Notes: a model not told the origin generated them from the letters alone. DNA of 64,000 nt from Sphingobium sp. OAS761 (GCF_024168485.1 NZ_JALJVY010000009.1:164016-228015); one strand, 5' to 3'. Shown: positions 1 through 9,693, counted from the stretch's first letter. Made by a program: numbers and translations.

Positions 1-881
1 CCGGATGCCGCGATTTCTTCGTTTCGAACTGGGGTGAGGCGGCGGAACTCGAACCGCTGCTGGAAGATGGCATGACCCTGTCCGTCCTGCACGGCGTGCG
101 CGAGGAGGACATGGCGCAGGCCCTGTCCTCACGCGCCCGGCCGGTGCTGTGTACAGCGGCGCAGGTCGCGCGCTGGCGCGCAGCGAATGGAGGGCCGTGC
201 GACCTGATCGTGGATACGGGCATGAACAGGCTGGGCCTTGACTGGCGGGGCGAGGTTGCAACGCTTGCGGCAAATCTGAACCTCGTCACATTGCTCAGCC
301 ATCTGGCATCCGCCGACGAGGATACGGCGCTCAACGCTCTCCAGCTTTCCAGATTCCGGGCTATTGTCGCCACGGTCCCGGCGCAGCGATACAGCCTTGC
401 GAACAGCGCGGGCATTTGCCTAGGCCCCGATTACGCTTTCGACGTCACCCGGCCCGGCCTGGCGCTTTATGGCGGCATAGCATCCTTGGTAGCCGTCCCG
501 CATATCCGGCAGGTGGTATGGCCGCAGGCGCAAATCCTGCAACGTCGCCGCCTTTTGGAAGGGGATACGATCGGCTACAACGCCACTTTCCGCGCGACGC
601 GGGATCACGAGGTCGCGATACTGAATCTGGGCTATGCCGACGGCTATTTGCGGGCGTTTTCGGGACGGGGCGTCGCCCGGTCGGATGGCACGCCGCTGCC
701 GGTGCTGGGGCGTGTGTCGATGGACCTGATGGCGGTGGACGTATCAGAGCGCCCGGACCTGTCGGAGGGCGACTGGATCGATATCGCCTATGACCTGCGG
801 GAGGCTTCGGCCCAGTCGGGGCTTTCGCAATATGAACTGCTCACCGGTCTTGGAAGACGCTACGACCGGATTTGGGCCTGA
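1..881 (+). CDS. alr: Alanine racemase, 5'-truncated by the window edge
   Basis: PLP-dependent enzyme converting L-alanine to D-alanine for peptidoglycan, in the cytoplasm. The frame is open from base 3 with no start, so the N-terminus with the PLP-binding lysine lies outside the window. Visible family motifs, in order: DTGMNRLG, SLANSAG, RPGLALYGG, the GYNATF segment carrying the catalytic tyrosine of the second active-site half, GYADGY, and GRVSMDLMAVDV. The C-terminal beta-barrel domain is complete and ends normally. The gene converges on the thiolase gene with a hairpin between them. An in-frame ATG at 72 is internal, since conserved sequence (GCRDFFV) precedes it. Confidence 0.93.
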   Translation, partial: GCRDFFVSNWGEAAELEPLLEDGMTLSVLHGVREEDMAQALSSRARPVLCTAAQVARWRAANGGPCDLIVDTGMNRLGLDWRGEVATLAANLNLVTLLSHLASADEDTALNALQLSRFRAIVATVPAQRYSLANSAGICLGPDYAFDVTRPGLALYGGIASLVAVPHIRQVVWPQAQILQRRRLLEGDTIGYNATFRATRDHEVAILNLGYADGYLRAFSGRGVARSDGTPLPVLGRVSMDLMAVDVSERPDLSEGDWIDIAYDLREASAQSGLSQYELLTGLGRRYDRIWA

Positions 882-886
882 AGAGG

Positions 887-920
887 CGATGGCTGCCGGT
901 CATGCACCCGACAGCCATCG
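887..920. terminator. Hairpin between convergent alr and thiolase genes
   Basis: Perfect 9-bp inverted repeat CGATGGCTG/CAGCCATCG with a 16-nt loop in the 51-bp space between the two convergent stop codons. There is no clear T-tract on either side, so bidirectional termination is inferred from position. Confidence 0.5.
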
Positions 921-932
921 ATCATGTCCGGC

Positions 933-2114
933 TTAGCGTTCGATGCACATGGCAACGCCCATGCCGCCGCCGATGCACAGGGTGGCCAGACCTTTTTTTG
1001 CGTCGCGCTTCGCCATCTCGTACAGCAGCGTGATCAGGACGCGGGCGCCCGACGCGCCGATGGGGTGGCCTATAGCGATCGCCCCGCCATTGACGTTGAC
1101 CTTCTCGGCATCCCAGCCCAGTTCCTGACCGACCGACAAGGCCTGCGCGGCGAAGGCTTCGTTCGCTTCGATCAGGTCTAGCTGGTCGAGCGACCAGCCG
1201 GCCTTGGCCAGCGCCTTGCGGCTGGCCGGGGCAGGGCCGATGCCCATGATCGCGGGGTCGACGCCGCAGGTCGAAAAGCCCGCGATCCGACCAAGCACGT
1301 CGATGCCGCGCCGGGCGGCCTCATCCGCCGTCATCAGTACCAGTGCGGCCGCACCGTCATTGATGCCGCTGGCATTTCCCGCTGTCACCGTTCCGTCCTT
1401 CTTGAAGGCGGGCTTGAGCTTCTGCATCGCTTCGATCGTCGCGCCTTCGCGAATATACTCGTCCTGGTCGACGACTGTATCGCCCTTGCGTCCCTTGATT
1501 GTCACGGGCGCGATTTCGTCGACGAAACGGCCGGCAGCACGGGCGGCCTCAGCTTTGTTCTGGCTGGCCACGGCAAAGGCATCCTGCGCGTCCCGGCTGA
1601 TCTGATATTTTTCGGCCAGGTTTTCTGCCGTGACGCCCATATGATAACCGTGAAAGGCATCGGTCAGGCCGTCATTGATCATCGTGTCGACCAGCGATAT
1701 CGCGCCCATCTTGACGCCGCTCCGCAGAAGTTGTGCGTGGGGCGCCATGGACATGCTTTCCTGCCCGCCCGCGACCATGATGCGCGCGTCACCGGCCCGG
1801 ATCGCCTGCGCGGCGAGGGCAACCGAACGCAGGCCCGAGCCGCAAAGCTGATTGATGCCGATCGCCGTCCGCTCCACCGGAATGCCGGCGTTGACCGCAG
1901 CCTGCCGCGCCGGGTTCTGACCCTGCCCGGCGGTGAGGACCTGCCCGAGAATGACCTCGTCCACATCATCCGGCGCGACGCCCGCTTGGCCTAAGGCCGC
2001 GATGATTGCCTGACGCCCCAGTTCATGCGCGGGCGTGGACCCGAAAGCACCCAGAAAGCTACCGACAGGTGTGCGCTTCGCTGCGGCAATGACAATATCT
2101 GACAAAGCTTCCAT
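933..2114 (-). CDS. phaA: Acetyl-CoA C-acetyltransferase (biosynthetic-type thiolase)
   Basis: Condenses two acetyl-CoA to acetoacetyl-CoA, or the reverse. At 393 residues it has the usual length of type II thiolases. The nucleophile is Cys91 in NQLCGSG, the catalytic histidine is in [10 protein letters not shown], and the second active-site cysteine is Cys380 in CIGGGMG. The start is the only sensible ATG, just before the [16 protein letters not shown]-terminus. The nearby PhaC-like hydrolase and phaR point to polyhydroxybutyrate metabolism, but atoB-type catabolic thiolases share the same motifs. Function as a thiolase is firm; the phaA name is an inference from neighbours. Confidence 0.9.
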   Translation of the reverse strand: MEALSDIVIAAAKRTPVGSFLGAFGSTPAHELGRQAIIAALGQAGVAPDDVDEVILGQVLTAGQGQNPARQAAVNAGIPVERTAIGINQLCGSGLRSVALAAQAIRAGDARIMVAGGQESMSMAPHAQLLRSGVKMGAISLVDTMINDGLTDAFHGYHMGVTAENLAEKYQISRDAQDAFAVASQNKAEAARAAGRFVDEIAPVTIKGRKGDTVVDQDEYIREGATIEAMQKLKPAFKKDGTVTAGNASGINDGAAALVLMTADEAARRGIDVLGRIAGFSTCGVDPAIMGIGPAPASRKALAKAGWSLDQLDLIEANEAFAAQALSVGQELGWDAEKVNVNGGAIAIGHPIGASGARVLITLLYEMAKRDAKKGLATLCIGGGMGVAMCIER

Positions 2115-2149
2115 CCTTATTTCTGCATATTTTGCGCGGGCTCATAGCA

Positions 2150-3238
2150 TCATCCGCCATGGGTTGAAAGCCACGCAGACAAGGGGTGCCAGAGCCGTTC
2201 CCGTGCCATTCCTCCGACCACCATTCCCACATGGCCCAGGGGCAGGTTCAGGATTTCAGATAGCGGCGGGCAACTGGCAGCCGGAACGATCCTGTCGGTC
2301 GTTGACCGCACGGACAGCGAGGGGCAGTTCAGTGCCGAGGGATCGATATGCCGCTCGCCGATCGTCCAGTCGCCGTTTCCGCTCATATTATCGGCATAGA
2401 ATTTCGCGAACAGGTCGTCTCCGGCCGCGAAGGTGAGGGGCGGACCGCCATTGGCCCAGTCCTCGACCGCCAGGAAGGCGCGTTCGGCATCGGATCCCGG
2501 CGCGGTATCGGCAAAGGCGGCATATTTACGGATCGTCCGAGCGGGATCCATTGCCCAGAAGCCCGATTGCAATACTTCCATGGGCACATAGCCGAGCCTG
2601 TCGCACAAGGGTTTCGCCCGATTCCAGAGCGCACCGATCTCGGTCCGGTCATGGTCTGGAAAACCGGCAAAGTCCCACGGTGCCGCGATGGTTGCGATCG
2701 CCTTCATTGTGCGCAGCACCGCAGCACCGAGCGCCAGCGTTCCGCCAAGGCAATAGCCGACCAGAATGGGCGGGCGGGGCAAATGCGCCAGCATCGGCAA
2801 CAAACGCTCGGATACATGCCCCGCCAAGCCGAGCGTCGTGTCTCCGGGCTGCGGCGTCCCCCAATCTACGAGCCAGGCATCATGCCCTGCTGCGGCCATG
2901 TGGCGCAGCAGGGATCTGTTTTCGGATAGATCGAGCACCTGCGGGGGGTTGATGAGAGAAGGAATAAAAACAACCGGATGGCGGCCATTATCGGTGCCAT
3001 AACGAAGCAATCGAGCATGGCCGGCACATGGTCCCGGGCCAGGCGCGGGGGGCGGCGGCGGCCGCGTTGCTTCCTGATATCGGCGCAATCCGCGGAACGC
3101 AGCGCGGCGCAGTTCCGGATCAGACTCCGTTTCGCGCCATAAAATGTTGAGAAAAAGGGGCAATGGCCGCGGTCCATGTTGCGGTGCGACATTGCTCTGT
3201 GCTAATGCAGTATGTGCAGCTGTGGGAGAGGCTTCCAT
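2150..3238 (-). CDS. PhaC-like alpha/beta hydrolase (PHA synthase/depolymerase family)
   Basis: An alpha/beta-fold protein of about 362 residues. The nucleophile box is GYCLGGT with Cys163, the cysteine form typical of polyhydroxyalkanoate synthases rather than the serine of lipases. A candidate catalytic Asp is in TTDRIVP and the His in GHVGMV, matching the Cys-Asp-His order of PhaC. It is close in length to class III PhaC but carries a Pro-rich stretch near residues 60-70. It lies between a thiolase and the PHA regulator phaR, supporting a role in PHA synthesis or turnover. The start is uncertain: the ATG at 3238 overlaps the divergent phaR start by two bases, and an in-frame ATG at 3280 would lie inside phaR. 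Confidence 0.72.
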   Translation of the reverse strand: MEASPTAAHTALAQSNVAPQHGPRPLPLFLNILWRETESDPELRRAAFRGLRRYQEATRPPPPPAPGPGPCAGHARLLRYGTDNGRHPVVFIPSLINPPQVLDLSENRSLLRHMAAAGHDAWLVDWGTPQPGDTTLGLAGHVSERLLPMLAHLPRPPILVGYCLGGTLALGAAVLRTMKAIATIAAPWDFAGFPDHDRTEIGALWNRAKPLCDRLGYVPMEVLQSGFWAMDPARTIRKYAAFADTAPGSDAERAFLAVEDWANGGPPLTFAAGDDLFAKFYADNMSGNGDWTIGERHIDPSALNCPSLSVRSTTDRIVPAASCPPLSEILNLPLGHVGMVVGGMARERLWHPLSAWLSTHGG

Positions 3239-3800
3239 GTCCAAAACAAAGGCCGCGAATGAATCCGATCCGGTCGTCATTAAGAAATATGCTAACAGAC
3301 GGCTATATAATACCGAAACCTCCAGTTACATAACCCTCGATCTGCTCTCGCAAATGACGCGCGAGGGACGGGAATTCGTCGTCGTGGATGCCAAGACCGG
3401 TGAAGACATCACCCATAATGTCCTGACGCAGATCATCATGGAGGAGGAACAGCGCGGCAAGAACATGCTGCCGGTCAATTTCCTGCGCCAGTTGATCGCG
3501 ATGTACGGCGATTCGATGCAGTCCATGGTGCCGCAATATCTGGAATCGTCGATGGAGGCGTTTCGCAAGAACCAGCAGCAATTCCAGGAAGCGATGAAAG
3601 GCGCGTTCGGTGGCGGACCGCTGGCCGAAATCGCCAAGCGCAACATGCAGATGTTCGAGGCTGCGGCCAGCGCGTTCGGTTCGGGCATTCCCGGCGTCCC
3701 GCCAGCACCCAATGCGTCGGACGGCAGCAAGGATCAGGAAATCGCCGAACTGAAGGCGCAACTCGCGGCGCTCAACGCCAAGATCGACAAGCTGAGCTGA
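3237..3800 (+). CDS. phaR: Polyhydroxyalkanoate synthesis repressor PhaR
   Basis: A 187-residue DNA- and PHA-binding regulator that represses phasin and PHA genes until granules form. The N-terminal DNA-binding domain contains the family signature IKKYANRRLYNTETSSYITL at about residues 14-33, followed by a PHB-accumulation regulatory domain. The C-terminus is predicted coiled coil (QEIAELKAQLAALNAKI). The ATG at 3237 was chosen because GGGAGAGG sits 8-15 bases upstream; longer in-frame starts lack this. The gene is divergent from the PhaC-like gene and ends before a strong intrinsic terminator. Confidence 0.93.
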   Translation: MSKTKAANESDPVVIKKYANRRLYNTETSSYITLDLLSQMTREGREFVVVDAKTGEDITHNVLTQIIMEEEQRGKNMLPVNFLRQLIAMYGDSMQSMVPQYLESSMEAFRKNQQQFQEAMKGAFGGGPLAEIAKRNMQMFEAAASAFGSGIPGVPPAPNASDGSKDQEIAELKAQLAALNAKIDKLS

Positions 3801-3824
3801 TCCCTTCTTCAAAGGGTCGACAGG

Positions 3825-3860
3825 GATGGCGCGTCTGGCCTATGGCGCGCCATCTTTTTT
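3825..3860 (+). terminator. Intrinsic terminator after phaR
   Basis: Perfect 9-bp stem GATGGCGCG/CGCGCCATC with a 12-nt loop, followed directly by TTTTTT (3855-3860). It starts 25 bases after the phaR stop. It contains an in-frame ATG (3826) that would otherwise be taken as an upstream proS start. Confidence 0.9.
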
Positions 3861-3885
3861 GCATCGTTACCAAGGTTCGCCAACA

Positions 3886-5412
3886 GTGAAGCATGCCCTT
3901 TCCGTCACCCGCGAGCAGGATTTCGCCGCCTGGTACCAGGCCGTCATTTCAGAGGCCGACATGGCCGAGGAAAGCGGCGTGCGCGGATGCATGGTCATCC
4001 GTCCCTGGGGCTACGGGATCTGGGAACGGATGCAGAAGCTGCTCGACGAGCAGATCAAGGCGACCGGCCACGAGAATTGCTATTTTCCCCTGTTCATTCC
4101 GCTGAGCTATTTCGAAAAGGAGGCCGAGCATGTCGACGGCTTCGCCAAGGAAATGGCCGTCGTCACGCATCATCGCTTGATTCAGAAGGACGGCAAGCTG
4201 GTGCCGGACCCCGAAGCGAAGCTGGAAGAACCGCTTGTCGTACGCCCGACGTCGGAAACGGTCATAGGCGCAGCGTTCAGCCGCTGGGTACAAAGCTGGC
4301 GCGACCTGCCGGTGCTGATCAACCAGTGGGCGAACGTCGTCCGCTGGGAAATGCGCACCCGCATGTTCCTGCGCACCGCCGAATTTCTCTGGCAGGAAGG
4401 GCACACCGCCCACGCCACCGTGCAGGAGGCGATGGACGAAACGCTCAGGATGCTGGAAGTCTATCGCGCCTTCGCGGAAGATTGCGTGGGACTGCCGGTG
4501 ATTGCCGGTGAAAAGCCCGAAAATGAGCGATTCCCGGGCGCCGTCGCCACCTATTCGATCGAAGCCATGATGCAGGACGGCAAGGCCTTGCAGGCCGGCA
4601 CGTCGCATTTCCTGGGGACGACATTCAGCCAGGCGCAAAACATCCGGTTCCAGAATGCGGACGGGCAGCAGGAACTGGCGCAGACCACGAGTTGGGGCGT
4701 GTCGACCCGGATGATCGGCGGCCTTATCATGGTTCATGGCGATGATGACGGGCTGCGCGTGCCGCCGCGCGTTGCGCCCTGGCAGGTCGTCATCGTGCCG
4801 ATGCTCCGTGACGCCGATGAGGATGCGGCTATCATGGATTACTGCACTGACCTGGTGGCACGGCTGACCAAGCTGGATGCGTTCCGTGAGCCGGTGCGCG
4901 CGCTGCTCGACAAACGCCCCGCCAAGGCGGCGACCAAGCGTTGGGGCTGGGTGAAGAAAGGCGCGCCGATCGTCATCGAGGTTGGCGGCCGCGATGTCGC
5001 GGGCGGCAATGTCTCGGTTATCCGCCGTGACCGCCTCTATCGCGAGGACGGCAAGCTGGACAGCCGCATCATCGCAAGGGAAGATTTCGTTGCCGACACA
5101 GTGGCGACGCTGGAGGATATACAGGCGTCGCTCTTCGGGGATGCAAAGGCGAGCCTGGACGGCAACATCAATCGTTCGATCACCGACATCGATGCGATGA
5201 AGGCCTATTTCAACGCCAGCAGGAAGCCCGGCTGGGCACTGGTGCAATGGGCCAAGCCGACCGGTGTGGAGCTGGAAAAGGTGGTCCAGTGGCTGAAGGG
5301 CGAAAAGCTGACCCTGCGCAACGTGCCATCCGACGCGGAAGCGGCGGATGGCCTGTGCATCTTCACTGGTGAAAAGGCTGTGGAGCGCGTGCTGGTCGGC
5401 CGCGCCTACTGA
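3886..5412 (+). CDS. proS: Prolyl-tRNA synthetase (short form without insertion domain)
   Basis: Class II synthetase charging tRNA-Pro with proline. The 508-residue product begins KHALSVTREQDFAAWYQ, the usual N-terminus of alphaproteobacterial ProRS. Class II motifs are visible: RPTSETVIGAAF, the motif 2 region VVRWEMRTRMFLRTAEFLWQ, and motif 3-like sequence around TSWGVSTRMIGG. The ~180-residue editing insertion of E. coli ProRS is absent; motif 2 leads straight on. The GTG at 3886 was chosen because the longer ATG at 3826 lies inside the phaR terminator stem and its extra 20 residues look unlike the family. A weak AAGG lies about 10 bases upstream. Confidence 0.93.
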   Translation: MKHALSVTREQDFAAWYQAVISEADMAEESGVRGCMVIRPWGYGIWERMQKLLDEQIKATGHENCYFPLFIPLSYFEKEAEHVDGFAKEMAVVTHHRLIQKDGKLVPDPEAKLEEPLVVRPTSETVIGAAFSRWVQSWRDLPVLINQWANVVRWEMRTRMFLRTAEFLWQEGHTAHATVQEAMDETLRMLEVYRAFAEDCVGLPVIAGEKPENERFPGAVATYSIEAMMQDGKALQAGTSHFLGTTFSQAQNIRFQNADGQQELAQTTSWGVSTRMIGGLIMVHGDDDGLRVPPRVAPWQVVIVPMLRDADEDAAIMDYCTDLVARLTKLDAFREPVRALLDKRPAKAATKRWGWVKKGAPIVIEVGGRDVAGGNVSVIRRDRLYREDGKLDSRIIAREDFVADTVATLEDIQASLFGDAKASLDGNINRSITDIDAMKAYFNASRKPGWALVQWAKPTGVELEKVVQWLKGEKLTLRNVPSDAEAADGLCIFTGEKAVERVLVGRAY

Positions 5413-5416
5413 CCGA

Positions 5417-5453
5417 TCGGACGAAGCCCGGAACGGGCCAGGCCTGCGTCCGA
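5417..5453. terminator. Hairpin between convergent proS and oligopeptidase genes
   Basis: Inverted repeat TCGGACG/CGTCCGA enclosing a second small hairpin (GCCCG gaa CGGGC) in the 57-bp convergent gap. No long T-tract, so a bidirectional terminator is likely but not certain. Confidence 0.5.
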
Positions 5454-5469
5454 TAAATACCCATTTGGT

Positions 5470-7587
5470 CTACCGCGCCACGCCAAGCTGCTCCAGCGTG
5501 AAGGCCATATATTCCGCCTGATCGCGATAGCGGCGGAAGCGACCGGACTTGCCGCCATGGCCGGCCTCCATATTGACTCGGAAGACTAGCGGATTTCTAT
5601 CCGTCTTGGTCGCGCGCAGTTTTGCGACCCACTTGGCCGGCTCGTAATATTGCACCTGGCTATCCCAAAGACCTGTGCCCACGAACAGGCTTGGATAGGC
5701 TTTCGGCTCGATATTATCATAGGGCGAATAGGACAGCATATAGTCATACCATTGCTGCTGTTCGGGGTTGCCCCATTCGTCATATTCGCCGGTGGTCAAG
5801 GGAATGCTTGAATCCAGCATCGTCGTGACGACGTCGACGAACGGCACCTGTGCGACAATGACCTTGTAATCCTGCGGCGCCATGTTGGCCACGGCACCCA
5901 TCAGCAGGCCGCCCGCACTGCCGCCCATGGCGGCGACGGCATCTTTCCTGGCATATCCCTGATCGACCAGATAGCGCGTTACGTCGATGAAATCGGTGAA
6001 GCTGTTCCGCTTTTTCATCAGGTGCCCGTCATCATACCATTGCCGGCCCATTTCCTGACCGCCGCGGATATGGGCGATGGCGTAGACCAGCCTGCGGTCC
6101 AGCAGGTTCGGCAGCATCGGCTGGAAATAGGGATCGGTCGAATAGCCGTAACTGCCATAGGCATATTGGAAAAGCGGGGCCGAGCCGTCCTTCTTGAAGT
6201 CCTTTGCATGGATTAGCGATACAGGCACCTTGGTACCGTCACGGGCGGTAGCCCAGACCCGTTCCGTCACATATTTGGCGGGATCGTAACCCTTTACCTC
6301 CTGCACCTTCAATACACGGCGCTCGCCGGTAAGAGCATTGACCTCATAGGTCGTCTCGGGGGTGCGCAGGCTGTCATAGGTATAGCGGACCCACGGCGTC
6401 CCGCTTTCCGCGTTGACGTCCAGCGCCATGGCGTAGGCAGGTTCATCAGCGTCGACAAAGCTGCTCTTCCCAGAAGCCGTCAACAGCCGCAGGCGCTTGT
6501 TGCCTTCCGACCGTTCCTCAATGGCCAGGAAGTCGTCAAACGGCTGGAAATTCTCGATAAAGACGGTCGGACTGCTCGGCACGATGTCCTTCCACGCCGC
6601 GCGGCCCTTCTTCACATCGGTGTCGGAAACGGTCATCAGCCGGTAGTTTGGCGCCTGCCAGTTGGTCCGGATCGTCCACTGGCCGCCGACATTGTCGCTG
6701 CTGTAGAGAAAATCCCGCTCGCGCGGCGCAAGCACCACGAAGGCCTCCGGATCGGCGGACGGCGTGCAGCGTTCCTCATTGCTGACGGTCGATTGGAGGA
6801 TGATGCAGATATATTTTTCGGACGTCGTCTTCCGCAATCCCATGTAGAAGGTGTCGTCCTTTTCCTCATAGACGAGCCGGTCGGCTGTGACCGGCGTGCC
6901 CAGCACATGGGCCTTGACCCGTTTTCCCAGGAGGGTGGTCGGGTCCTTCTCGACATAGAAAATCGTCTTGCTGTCATCCGCCCAGGCGAAATCCGGTTCG
7001 GCGTCCGGTATGGCGTCGGCCAGCATCGCGCCATCGGCGATCGATTTGACCCGGATCACATATTGGCGACGCCCCACCAGATCCTCTGCATAGGCCAGCA
7101 GCTTGTCGTCCGGGCTGACTTCCCGTCCGCTGACCGCAAAATATCCCTTGCCGGCGCCCATGCGCGGTTCGTCGAGCAGTATCTGCTCGCGAGCGGTCAT
7201 GGTGCCCTTGCGCCGGGCTATGATCGGATAGTCTGCACCTGTTTCGAAGCGGCTGTAATAATAATAGCCGTTCTTCCGGTACGGAACGCTGCTGTCGTCC
7301 TGCTTAATCCGGCCGGTGATTTCGGTGTAGAGCGTGTCCTGCAACGCCTTGGTCGGGGCGAGCACTGCATCGGCATAGGCATTTTCGGCCTTGAGATAGG
7401 CCAGCATTTCCGGGTCCTTGCGGCTGTCATCGCGCAGCCAGTAATAAGGATCCTGCCGCACCGCTCCAAACGGCGCTGTGACTTCGTGCGGCTTTTTCGC
7501 CGCGACTGGGGGGGGCGGGTCCTGTGCCTGCGCCGCGCCAACCGCGCACAGCGCAATGCCGATGAAAAACGCCGACCTGCCAGACAT
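5470..7587 (-). CDS. Secreted S9 prolyl oligopeptidase family protein (oligopeptidase B-like)
   Basis: A 705-residue serine peptidase with an N-terminal signal peptide (MSGRSAFFIGIALCAVGAAQAQ), so probably periplasmic. The beta-propeller domain follows (PYYWLRDDSRKDPEMLAYL near residue 50 is the standard start). The C-terminal hydrolase domain has Ser557 in GGSAGG, an Asp in GTGLWDSQVQYYEPAKW and a His in MEAGHGGKSG. These are oligopeptidase B/PtrB features, predicting cleavage of short peptides, usually after basic residues. The start at 7587 was chosen for the signal peptide and an upstream GGAGG; the ATG 90 bases earlier adds 30 unlikely residues. The gene converges on proS. Confidence 0.9.
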   Translation of the reverse strand: MSGRSAFFIGIALCAVGAAQAQDPPPPVAAKKPHEVTAPFGAVRQDPYYWLRDDSRKDPEMLAYLKAENAYADAVLAPTKALQDTLYTEITGRIKQDDSSVPYRKNGYYYYSRFETGADYPIIARRKGTMTAREQILLDEPRMGAGKGYFAVSGREVSPDDKLLAYAEDLVGRRQYVIRVKSIADGAMLADAIPDAEPDFAWADDSKTIFYVEKDPTTLLGKRVKAHVLGTPVTADRLVYEEKDDTFYMGLRKTTSEKYICIILQSTVSNEERCTPSADPEAFVVLAPRERDFLYSSDNVGGQWTIRTNWQAPNYRLMTVSDTDVKKGRAAWKDIVPSSPTVFIENFQPFDDFLAIEERSEGNKRLRLLTASGKSSFVDADEPAYAMALDVNAESGTPWVRYTYDSLRTPETTYEVNALTGERRVLKVQEVKGYDPAKYVTERVWATARDGTKVPVSLIHAKDFKKDGSAPLFQYAYGSYGYSTDPYFQPMLPNLLDRRLVYAIAHIRGGQEMGRQWYDDGHLMKKRNSFTDFIDVTRYLVDQGYARKDAVAAMGGSAGGLLMGAVANMAPQDYKVIVAQVPFVDVVTTMLDSSIPLTTGEYDEWGNPEQQQWYDYMLSYSPYDNIEPKAYPSLFVGTGLWDSQVQYYEPAKWVAKLRATKTDRNPLVFRVNMEAGHGGKSGRFRRYRDQAEYMAFTLEQLGVAR

Positions 7588-7693
7588 AATGCCTCCGCTG
7601 CGAATCATAGGATCGCAAGCTGGCATGTCGGCGCGCCGGAGGAAAGAAATGTCCCGTCCGGACGCGTCGTCATGCACGGAAGGGTGCTACCGG

Positions 7694-9001
7694 TTACAGC
7701 ACATATTTGCTGAGGTCGGTGTTGCGTGCCACCGCCGCGAGTTGCTTTTCGACATAGGCGGCATCGATCAGCAGCGTTTCACCGCGGCGATCCTCCGCTT
7801 CGAAGCTTACATCTTCCAGCAGCTTTTCCATGACCGTCTGGAGACGGCGGGCGCCGATATTCTCTACCTCTCCGTTTACTTCCGCGGCGATCCGGGCGAC
7901 GGCGCCAATGCCGTCAGCCGTCAGGTCGATCGTCACTTCCTCGGTCGCCAGCAGCGCGCGATATTGTGCGACAAGGCTCGCCTTGGTGTCGGACAGGATG
8001 GCGACAAAATCCTCTTCGGTCAGCGCCTTCAATTCCACCCTGATGGGCAGGCGTCCCTGCAATTCGGGCAGCAGGTCACTGGGCTTTGCCACATGAAAGG
8101 CGCCCGATGCGATGAACAGGATATGGTCGGTCTTGAGCGGGCCATATTTGGTCGAGACGGTAGTCCCTTCGATCAGCGGCAGCAGGTCGCGCTGGACACC
8201 CTCCCGACTGACCGAGCCGCCACGAACGTCGCTCACCGCGATCTTGTCGATCTCGTCGAGGAACACGATGCCATTTTGTTCGGCACTGGTGACCGCGACG
8301 CGCGCGACGTCGTCCTGATCCAGCCTTTTGTCCTGCTCTTCCTCGATCAGCTTGTCCCAGGCGTCGGCCACCCGCATCCTGCGCCGCTTCTTCTGGGCCT
8401 GGCCAAATGCCTTCGACATCATGTCGGACAGGTTGATCATGCCCACCTGGCCGCCCATGCCGGGTATCTCCATCGGCATCGAAGGGCTGTCGGCAACCTC
8501 GACTTCGACCTCGACCTCGTTCATCTGGTCATTTTCGATCCGCTGGCGGAAAGACAGGCGCGTGGCTTCGCTGGCATCCTTGCCCGTCAGCGCGTCGAGC
8601 AGCCGCTGCATGGCCGCCTCGGACGCGGCTTCTCTCACCGCCTCGCGACGACGGTCCTTCTCAAGGCGCACCGCTTCCTCGACCAGGTCGCGGACGATCT
8701 GCTCTACATCGCGCCCGACATAACCGACTTCGGTGAACTTGGTGGCTTCGACCTTGACGAAAGGGGCGTCGGCCAGCTTGGCGAGGCGACGGCTGATCTC
8801 CGTCTTGCCGCAACCGGTGGGGCCGATCATCAGGATATTCTTGGGCGTCACCTCATCGCGCAGGTCGGCCGGCAGATGCTGCCGGCGCCAGCGATTGCGA
8901 AGCGCCACCGCGACGGCGCGCTTGGCATCCTTCTGGCCGATGATGTGCGCGTCCAGCGCGGCGACGATGGCTTTGGGGGTCAAATTGTCGTTCATGCTCA
9001 T
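7694..9001 (-). CDS. hslU: ATP-dependent protease ATPase subunit HslU
   Basis: AAA+ unfoldase of the HslUV (ClpYQ) protease, 435 residues. Walker A is GPTGCGKTE, Walker B is [11 protein letters not shown], and sensor and C-terminal elements ([20 protein letters not shown], ending LSKYVL, the tail that docks into HslV) are present. The I-domain lies roughly between residues 110 and 240. It is 11 bases downstream of hslV in the same operon. Cys replaces the commoner Val in the P-loop; this should not affect function. Confidence 0.97.
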   Translation of the reverse strand: MSMNDNLTPKAIVAALDAHIIGQKDAKRAVAVALRNRWRRQHLPADLRDEVTPKNILMIGPTGCGKTEISRRLAKLADAPFVKVEATKFTEVGYVGRDVEQIVRDLVEEAVRLEKDRRREAVREAASEAAMQRLLDALTGKDASEATRLSFRQRIENDQMNEVEVEVEVADSPSMPMEIPGMGGQVGMINLSDMMSKAFGQAQKKRRRMRVADAWDKLIEEEQDKRLDQDDVARVAVTSAEQNGIVFLDEIDKIAVSDVRGGSVSREGVQRDLLPLIEGTTVSTKYGPLKTDHILFIASGAFHVAKPSDLLPELQGRLPIRVELKALTEEDFVAILSDTKASLVAQYRALLATEEVTIDLTADGIGAVARIAAEVNGEVENIGARRLQTVMEKLLEDVSFEAEDRRGETLLIDAAYVEKQLAAVARNTDLSKYVL

Positions 9002-9012
9002 TTCTTGATGTC

Positions 9013-9579
9013 TCAGGAAGCGCTGTCGAGCGTTTCGATCGTGAGCTGGTCGTTGGTATAGACGCAGATGTCGGCGGCGACGGCCATGGCCTTGCGAGCC
9101 AGCGCCTCTGCATCCTGCTCGTAATCCACCAACGCGCGGGCGGCGGCCAGAGCGAAATTGCCCCCCGAGCCGATGGCTGCGACGCCACCAACCGGTTCCA
9201 GTACGTCGCCGTTGCCGGTCAGGATCAGCGTCACATCCTTGTCCGCGACGATCATCATCGCCTCCAGGTTGCGCAGATATTTGTCCGTGCGCCAGTCCTT
9301 CGCCAGCTCGACGGCGGCGCGCATCAGTTGGCCATTATGGCGTTCCAGCTTCGCTTCTAGCCGTTCGAACAGGGTGAAGGCGTCGGCCGTCGCGCCGGCG
9401 AAACCGCCGATGACCGACCCGTCATGCAGGCGCCGGACCTTTCGGGCGTTGGGCTTCATGACGGTTTGGCCCATCGATACCTGGCCGTCTCCGGCCACGA
9501 CAACCTTCCCATTCTTGCGGACGGACATGATGGTGGTGCCATGCCAGACAGGCATGGGCGAAACGCGCTGATCACTCAT
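9013..9579 (-). CDS. hslV: ATP-dependent protease peptidase subunit HslV
   Basis: Threonine peptidase of the HslUV proteasome-like complex, 188 residues from the ATG at 9579. The start [14 protein letters not shown] leaves a 14-residue propeptide before the catalytic pair Thr15-Thr16 (TTIMSVRK), as in other alphaproteobacteria where the N-terminus is processed to expose Thr. GDGQVSMG and [14 protein letters not shown] are family motifs. An upstream in-frame ATG (9657) would add 26 residues unlike the family. First gene of hslVU. Confidence 0.96.
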   Translation of the reverse strand: MSDQRVSPMPVWHGTTIMSVRKNGKVVVAGDGQVSMGQTVMKPNARKVRRLHDGSVIGGFAGATADAFTLFERLEAKLERHNGQLMRAAVELAKDWRTDKYLRNLEAMMIVADKDVTLILTGNGDVLEPVGGVAAIGSGGNFALAAARALVDYEQDAEALARKAMAVAADICVYTNDQLTIETLDSAS

Positions 9580-9693
9580 GGCCCGCATATGGGAGGGGAT
9601 GTGAGCGGACGCAAGGCATACAGGGCGTGCGCCGAGCCGTTGCAATTCGGCGACCATCTTCGGGCAATCGGACGACGGGTAAACTTACATCAA

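Noticed and set aside
3949..5247. 432-codon antisense frame opposite proS
   Set aside because: His/Arg-rich shadow of proS without motifs or a ribosome site.
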